NCBI GenBank assembly: GCA_035545895.1
Contig: DASZXJ010000077.1
Coordinates: 1 to 27,651, forward strand
Reading direction: 5' to 3'
DNA: 27,651 bases
From: DASZXJ01 sp035545895
Lineage (GTDB): Bacteria > Planctomycetota > Phycisphaerae > Tepidisphaerales > Tepidisphaeraceae
In this document: positions 24,658 through 27,651 of the stretch, one piece after another
How positions within the stretch are numbered: position 1 is the first letter of the stretch
Layout: each line of letters starts with the position of its first letter
Position numbers and translations under genes: made by a program
Notes under the pieces: generated by a model
The model's database searches: none
What the model saw: the letters and a program-made list of their open reading frames with translations, nothing else
Told to the model about the DNA's origin: nothing

Positions 24658-25200
24658 ATGAATCGCGATGCGATTAGAGGGCCCTTGATCAAGCTGCTCG
24701 TCGCGCTGGCGGCGGTGGCGGCGATTGGCTTCTACATCTACCTCAACGCCGGGCTGCCCGATCCGAGAGAACAGGATCGGGTCGGGCCGCTCACCGGCGA
24801 ATTTTCCATCATCAAGCCCCGCGATTGGGATTCCAGCGTCGCCTACGCCGTGCCGCCGTTTCCTTATCCGGTTTACATCGAAATCATGCCGGCAAAAAGA
24901 GTCGGCAAGGGTTTGAAACTTTTCGCCGGGCGAATGCGCAACGCGCCCGACGTCGCCAAATTCAAAGCCAACGGCATGTACGATGCGACTTTCCAAGGTC
25001 AACCGGCTTTGGTCTTCAGCGGCATCGGCAAACAGGAATTTGTCTGGCAGGCGATTTTCCAGCGAGGCAGCGCATGGTATGAAATTGCCCTACACGTCAA
25101 TACGATAATTGACGATGTGCCGCACAGCGACTGGTGGCCTTACATTGAAAGCTTCAAGTGCAACCCACTGCCGCCCACCACGGCAGAATCAATCAAATAG
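24658..25200 (+). CDS. Membrane-anchored protein of unknown function
   Basis: A 180-aa protein with one N-terminal TM helix (~8-30, LIKLLVALAAVAAIGFYIYL) and a soluble exported domain with FSIIKPRDWDSS, FPYPVYIEIMPAKR, GLKLFAGRM, ATFQGQPALVFSGIG and QRGSAWYEIALHV. The pattern recalls small periplasmic domains that deal with protein or lipid surfaces, but I recognise no family. It lies 19 nt after lpoB, so it is probably the last gene of the operon. Its ribosome site is weak, which fits read-through from lpoB. Confidence 0.75.
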   Translation: MNRDAIRGPLIKLLVALAAVAAIGFYIYLNAGLPDPREQDRVGPLTGEFSIIKPRDWDSSVAYAVPPFPYPVYIEIMPAKRVGKGLKLFAGRMRNAPDVAKFKANGMYDATFQGQPALVFSGIGKQEFVWQAIFQRGSAWYEIALHVNTIIDDVPHSDWWPYIESFKCNPLPPTTAESIK

Positions 25201-25323
25201 TTTGGATTGGAAAAATGATTCTCGGTTGCCCACCCGCGGGTCAGAAATTTGACCGCGCCTTTCTTATTTCAATTGCTTGCAATCGACCACCGTTGCTCAT
25301 CCGGGTCAAGCTGCGCATTAACT

Positions 25324-25557
25324 TCAAAGTGCGAACGCGGCTTCGCTGAACAGCGAACCTTCTTCCACCTCAACCTGCTCAGCCATAAGCAATGCACGGG
25401 TTTCGTGTCCAAAACCCTTGAGATGAAATTCGACTTCGTATGCGATGCTTGGTGCAAACCAGGTACTGCGAACAACGCCGATTTCCCCACGAATCAGCGC
25501 CAACTCGGGTATGTCGGTTCTCAAGCGGACGTAATCATCAACATGCGGCTGCCTCAT
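25324..25557 (-). CDS. DUF4926-like small protein
   Basis: A 77-aa cytosolic protein. VDDYVRLRTDIPELALIRGEIGVV followed by YEVEF and an ALLMAEQVEVEE segment matches the DUF4926 pattern (SH3/KOW-like beta barrel; D-x-V-x-L ... L-x-x-G-x-x-G-x-V ... Y-E-V-E-F). The family's function is unknown. I chose ATG 25557 because AGGAGG (plus-strand 25564-25569) lies 6 nt upstream; a longer reading from 25719 is unsupported. It is divergent from mutY. Bases 25201-25323 hold nothing I recognise. Confidence 0.75.
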   Translation of the reverse strand: MRQPHVDDYVRLRTDIPELALIRGEIGVVRSTWFAPSIAYEVEFHLKGFGHETRALLMAEQVEVEEGSLFSEAAFAL

Positions 25558-25563
25558 TGGAGT

Positions 25564-25569
25564 CCTCCT
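25564..25569 (-). promoter_or_regulatory. Ribosome binding site of the DUF4926-like gene
   Basis: AGGAGG on the minus strand lies 6 nt before the ATG at 25557. It decides the start. Confidence 0.75.
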
Positions 25570-25595
25570 ACGACTCGAGCAAGCCTGCTGTCCCG

Positions 25596-25615
25596 ATGCA
25601 TCATCCATGATGCAT
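25596..25615. promoter_or_regulatory. 20-bp palindrome in the DUF4926/mutY divergent promoter region
   Basis: ATGCATCAT-CC-ATGATGCAT is a perfect inverted repeat of 9-bp arms with a 2-bp spacer. It lies 39 bp upstream of the DUF4926-like ATG and 126 bp upstream of mutY. The size and position fit a dimeric repressor operator, though it may have no function. Confidence 0.4.
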
Positions 25616-25741
25616 TGTCTTCGACCATCCTGGATCTTCGAGAACACCCGGCCGCGATTGGTGCCGGGTCCCACGGAAGAATCCGCAGCCCAGCATACAT
25701 CTGTTTCGCACTGTTTCAAGCATTTCGTACAATTTCGCGAA

Positions 25742-26818
25742 ATGCTCTTGTCCCGTTCACAACTCCACCGGCATTTGCTTGCATGGTACAGAAAAAATAA
25801 ACGCCCGCTTCCGTGGCGGTCCTCGACTGGCCATCAGGTTAGCCCTTACCACGTATTGGTTAGCGAGGCGATGCTTCAACAGACACAGGTTGCCACCGTC
25901 CTCCCATATTTCGATGCGTTTATATGTCGGTTCGTTACGCTGGAAGATCTGGCCGCCGCTGACGAGCAGCAAGTGCTTAAGCTTTGGCAGGGCTTGGGCT
26001 ATTACTCCAGGGCTCGCAACCTGTTAGCCGCCGCGAAGCAGATCGTCGCCGAGCACAACGGGCAAATTCCTCGCGATGTTGAATCGCTGCTTCGGTTACC
26101 GGGCATCGGTCGATACACCGCGGGAGCCATCGCGTCGCTCGCATACAATGTGATCGCGCCCATTCTTGATGGCAACGTCGCGCGGGTTCTCATTCGGCTG
26201 GACGGAATTCGATCTTCCGTTCATGACCCTGAAACCCGTAAACGGCTATGGGTGCGGGCTGAAGAAATCCTTCCCGCCAAACACTGCGGCGACTTCAATT
26301 CAGCCCTGATGGAACTGGGCGCGACCATTTGCACGCCAAAAAATCCCAAGTGCCTGGTCTGTCCGATGCAAGCTGGCTGCGAGGCGTTTGCACAGGGGAT
26401 TCAGGAGCAGATCCCCCTGCCACGTAAAAGTCGCGCGGTTCCACTGGTGCGTCGGCGAACTTTCTGCATCAGGCGACCGAACCGCAAATGGTTGATCGAA
26501 CAGCGACCTGCAAACGGCCGCTGGGCAAACCTCTGGCAATTCGTAACGGCCGAATCGGAGGAATCACCCGTAACAGCCAAAACCGTCCTCGCCGCTACGG
26601 GTGTTAAAGCCGATGTTCCAAAGCATCTGGCCGTCATAGAACATTCACTTACCCATCGGCGGTATCGATTTGACGTGTATCTGTGCGACGTTCGCGGGCC
26701 GGTCGGGAAATACCGCGCCCCAGGCAGGCCGCGGCGCTGGGTGCGGCTGGACGAACTGAGCGCTTACCCCCTTTCCCGCCCGCAATTGCAGATTGCCAAT
26801 CTGCTTGCGCGGTTGTGA
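25742..26818 (+). CDS. mutY: A/G-specific adenine glycosylase MutY
   Basis: A 358-aa enzyme that removes adenine opposite 8-oxoguanine in the base-excision repair GO system; E. coli MutY is about 350 aa. Visible features are the catalytic Glu in SEAMLQQTQV (E42), GLGYYSRARNL (85-95), helix-hairpin-helix LPGIGRYTAGA (119-129), catalytic Asp in LDGNVARVL (D143), and the 4Fe-4S ligands C197-X6-C204-X2-C207-X5-C213. The C-terminal NUDIX-like 8-oxoG recognition domain follows (IEQRPANGRWANLWQF and HSLTHRRYRFDVYL, with LTH in the F-S-H position). The ATG at 25742 is chosen for homology; no good ribosome site is seen, and an upstream start at 25607 would add 45 unconserved residues. Confidence 0.95.
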   Translation: MLLSRSQLHRHLLAWYRKNKRPLPWRSSTGHQVSPYHVLVSEAMLQQTQVATVLPYFDAFICRFVTLEDLAAADEQQVLKLWQGLGYYSRARNLLAAAKQIVAEHNGQIPRDVESLLRLPGIGRYTAGAIASLAYNVIAPILDGNVARVLIRLDGIRSSVHDPETRKRLWVRAEEILPAKHCGDFNSALMELGATICTPKNPKCLVCPMQAGCEAFAQGIQEQIPLPRKSRAVPLVRRRTFCIRRPNRKWLIEQRPANGRWANLWQFVTAESEESPVTAKTVLAATGVKADVPKHLAVIEHSLTHRRYRFDVYLCDVRGPVGKYRAPGRPRRWVRLDELSAYPLSRPQLQIANLLARL

Positions 26819-26898
26819 TAAAAGGCCCGTTTTGCCCGCGTCACGTGCATATCGTATATCCCCAACAGACCGATTCGCGGTTTGGATCGGATGCAACC

Positions 26899-27198
26899 AT
26901 GAACGAAATCGAATTTGAAACCGCGCCTTCTCCCGAGCGACCTCGCACGGCCACGGTGATTGGCCTGCTGGCAACCACTGCGGCCGTGCTGAGCTACCTG
27001 GGAACTTACGCGTTATCCAACGCGCTGGTCGCCGCTGAGGTGCTGCGTCCCTGGCCCAAGGACCACGATCCCAGACCAATCCGATTTCTCATCGGCTTTG
27101 TCGTGCTCATTGCCATTTTCTCGATAACTGGCTTCGTCGCCCGCTTCATGAGCACCCGGCAAATGCGACAGATCGAGGAAATGGAGACCGAAGAATAA
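26899..27198 (+). CDS. Small two-TM membrane protein, unknown function
   Basis: A 99-aa protein with two TM helices (ATVIGLLATTAAVLSYLGTY at ~18-37 and IGFVVLIAIFSITGFVARF at ~65-83), a short loop rich in Pro, Asp and His (RPWPKDHDPRPIR) and a charged cytoplasmic tail ending EEMETEE. No family is recognised. It starts 80 nt after mutY, so it could be co-transcribed, but its ribosome site is weak. Confidence 0.65.
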   Translation: MNEIEFETAPSPERPRTATVIGLLATTAAVLSYLGTYALSNALVAAEVLRPWPKDHDPRPIRFLIGFVVLIAIFSITGFVARFMSTRQMRQIEEMETEE

Positions 27199-27286
27199 GA
27201 CAAGGGGACAAGGGAGACCTGGGGATTGAGCAAATTCGATTTTCCCCTTGTCCCCCATCCCCTTGTCTCCTTGTCCCAGGCAGCCG
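27199..27286. repeat. GACAAGGGG inverted-repeat cluster
   Basis: Right after the small membrane gene, GACAAGGGGACAAGGG on the plus strand faces several complementary CCCCTTGTC units around 27242-27280, forming an imperfect inverted repeat. Similar 'GGGGACAAGG' stretches recur in intergenic DNA of planctomycetes as far as I recall. No T-tract marks a terminator. Confidence 0.6.
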
Positions 27287-27293
27287 GCGCTGG

Positions 27294-27357
27294 CGAGGCA
27301 CGAAGAGAAGGGACGGCGGCTTTGCTGGCACCCCCGACCGGCCCGCTTCGTGCCTCG
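27294..27357. repeat. 12-bp inverted repeat around a 40-bp insert
   Basis: CGAGGCACGAAG (27294-27305) and its exact reverse complement (27346-27357) flank a 40-nt GC-rich segment. The ends look like the termini of a small dispersed element; no coding capacity is seen. Confidence 0.6.
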
Positions 27358-27389
27358 ACATCGCTTGAATGACAAGGAATCGGTTTGAC

Positions 27390-27456
27390 TATTTAACCCC
27401 ACCGCTTGCGGCGGGTTTGAGCGATCGAAACCCGCCGCAAGCGGCGGGGCTAAATA
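27390..27456. repeat. Long palindrome, family copy 2
   Basis: Two 29-nt arms (27390-27418 and 27428-27456) pair with 2 mismatches around a 9-nt loop, TATTTAACCCC... to ...GGGGCTAAATA. The ends and the CCGCTTGCGG core resemble the copy at 1186-1251. It also sits in a convergent interval, between the small membrane gene and the terminal minus-strand gene. The rest of 27358-27486 shows nothing else. Confidence 0.8.
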
Positions 27457-27486
27457 ATTCTTCGTAAACAAACCGTATCCCCTGAA

Positions 27487-27651
27487 CTACACAGTTGCAG
27501 TCATATCAAACCGATCCAGCGCCCCCGCCAGTTGTTGCGTGACCAGAGACAGGTTCACATTCGAATCCACATACCCCTCGGTTTGCACGAGCGCATCGAT
27601 GGCCTGGCAGACTCGTTCCAGATTGTGCGCATCGTCAGCAAATCCAGGAAG
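27487..27651 (-). CDS. 3' end of an unrecognised gene
   Basis: On the minus strand the frame is open from the window edge to a TAG at 27487-27489, giving 54 residues (LPGFADDAHNLERVCQAIDA ... LAGALDRFDMTATV). The helical pattern with NLERVCQAIDALVQTEG and NLSLVTQQLAGAL suggests the C-terminal helices of a soluble protein. The start lies outside the window. I do not recognise the family. Confidence 0.55.
   Translation of the reverse strand, partial: LPGFADDAHNLERVCQAIDALVQTEGYVDSNVNLSLVTQQLAGALDRFDMTATV

Overview
The window looks like chromosomal DNA from a Planctomycetota bacterium, possibly Phycisphaerae. The best clue is the very large surface protein at 5819-10747. Its N-terminus carries a MEPVEARVFFS segment, close to the lEpLExRvLLS motif that marks exported planctomycete proteins. 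Other pointers are the many response-regulator domains, dispersed palindromes ending in ATTTAG/CTAAAT, and GGATTTCGGATT- and TCATTCGTCATT-type intergenic repeats. The assignment is inference; no rRNA or other phylogenetic marker is present.

Layout. (1) 1-1181: end of a polysaccharide deacetylase, overlapped ATGA-style by a formyltransferase, probably for sugar or polysaccharide modification. (2) 1454-2251 (minus): a DUF72/YecE protein. (3) 2338-3286: a synthetase-only RelA/SpoT protein followed after 1 nt by an 84-aa gene, a possible alarmone toxin-antitoxin-like pair. (4) 3502-5019: a multi-pass GT-C-like membrane protein split by one in-frame TAG. (5) 5020-5818: a repeat-rich gap and AT-rich leader. 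(6) 5819-19364: one codirectional block of nine genes, with several overlaps. It comprises the 1642-aa adhesin-like protein, a PAS membrane sensor without a kinase core, REC, REC-histidine kinase, REC, a histidine kinase with a degenerate ethylene-receptor-like sensor, REC, REC-PP2C phosphatase and REC-HDOD. (7) 19566-19647 (minus): tRNA-Tyr(GTA). (8) 19811-25200: a cell-envelope operon of CsgG/PEGA, CsgG-like, COG3014-type lipoprotein, YcfL and LpoB genes, then a small membrane-anchored protein. (9) 25324-25557 (minus): a DUF4926-like gene divergent from mutY (25742-26818), with a 20-bp palindrome between them. (10) 26899-27198: a two-TM protein. (11) 27199-27486: dispersed repeats. (12) 27487-27651 (minus): the 3' end of an unrecognised gene.

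How the genes may work together. Block 6 has six clear receiver domains, two complete kinases, a degenerate sensor-kinase relic, a PP2C phosphatase and an HDOD protein, but no DNA-binding domain. Output must run through protein partners: partner switching through the phosphatase, and HDOD. The surface protein is translationally coupled to the first sensor, so I infer a surface-linked multi-component phosphorelay. Block 8 encodes five exported proteins, three of them lipoproteins, of the kind that accompany the peptidoglycan-synthase activator LpoB. These two blocks, the RelA/SpoT pair and the altered ethylene-receptor-like sensor are the items most worth following up.
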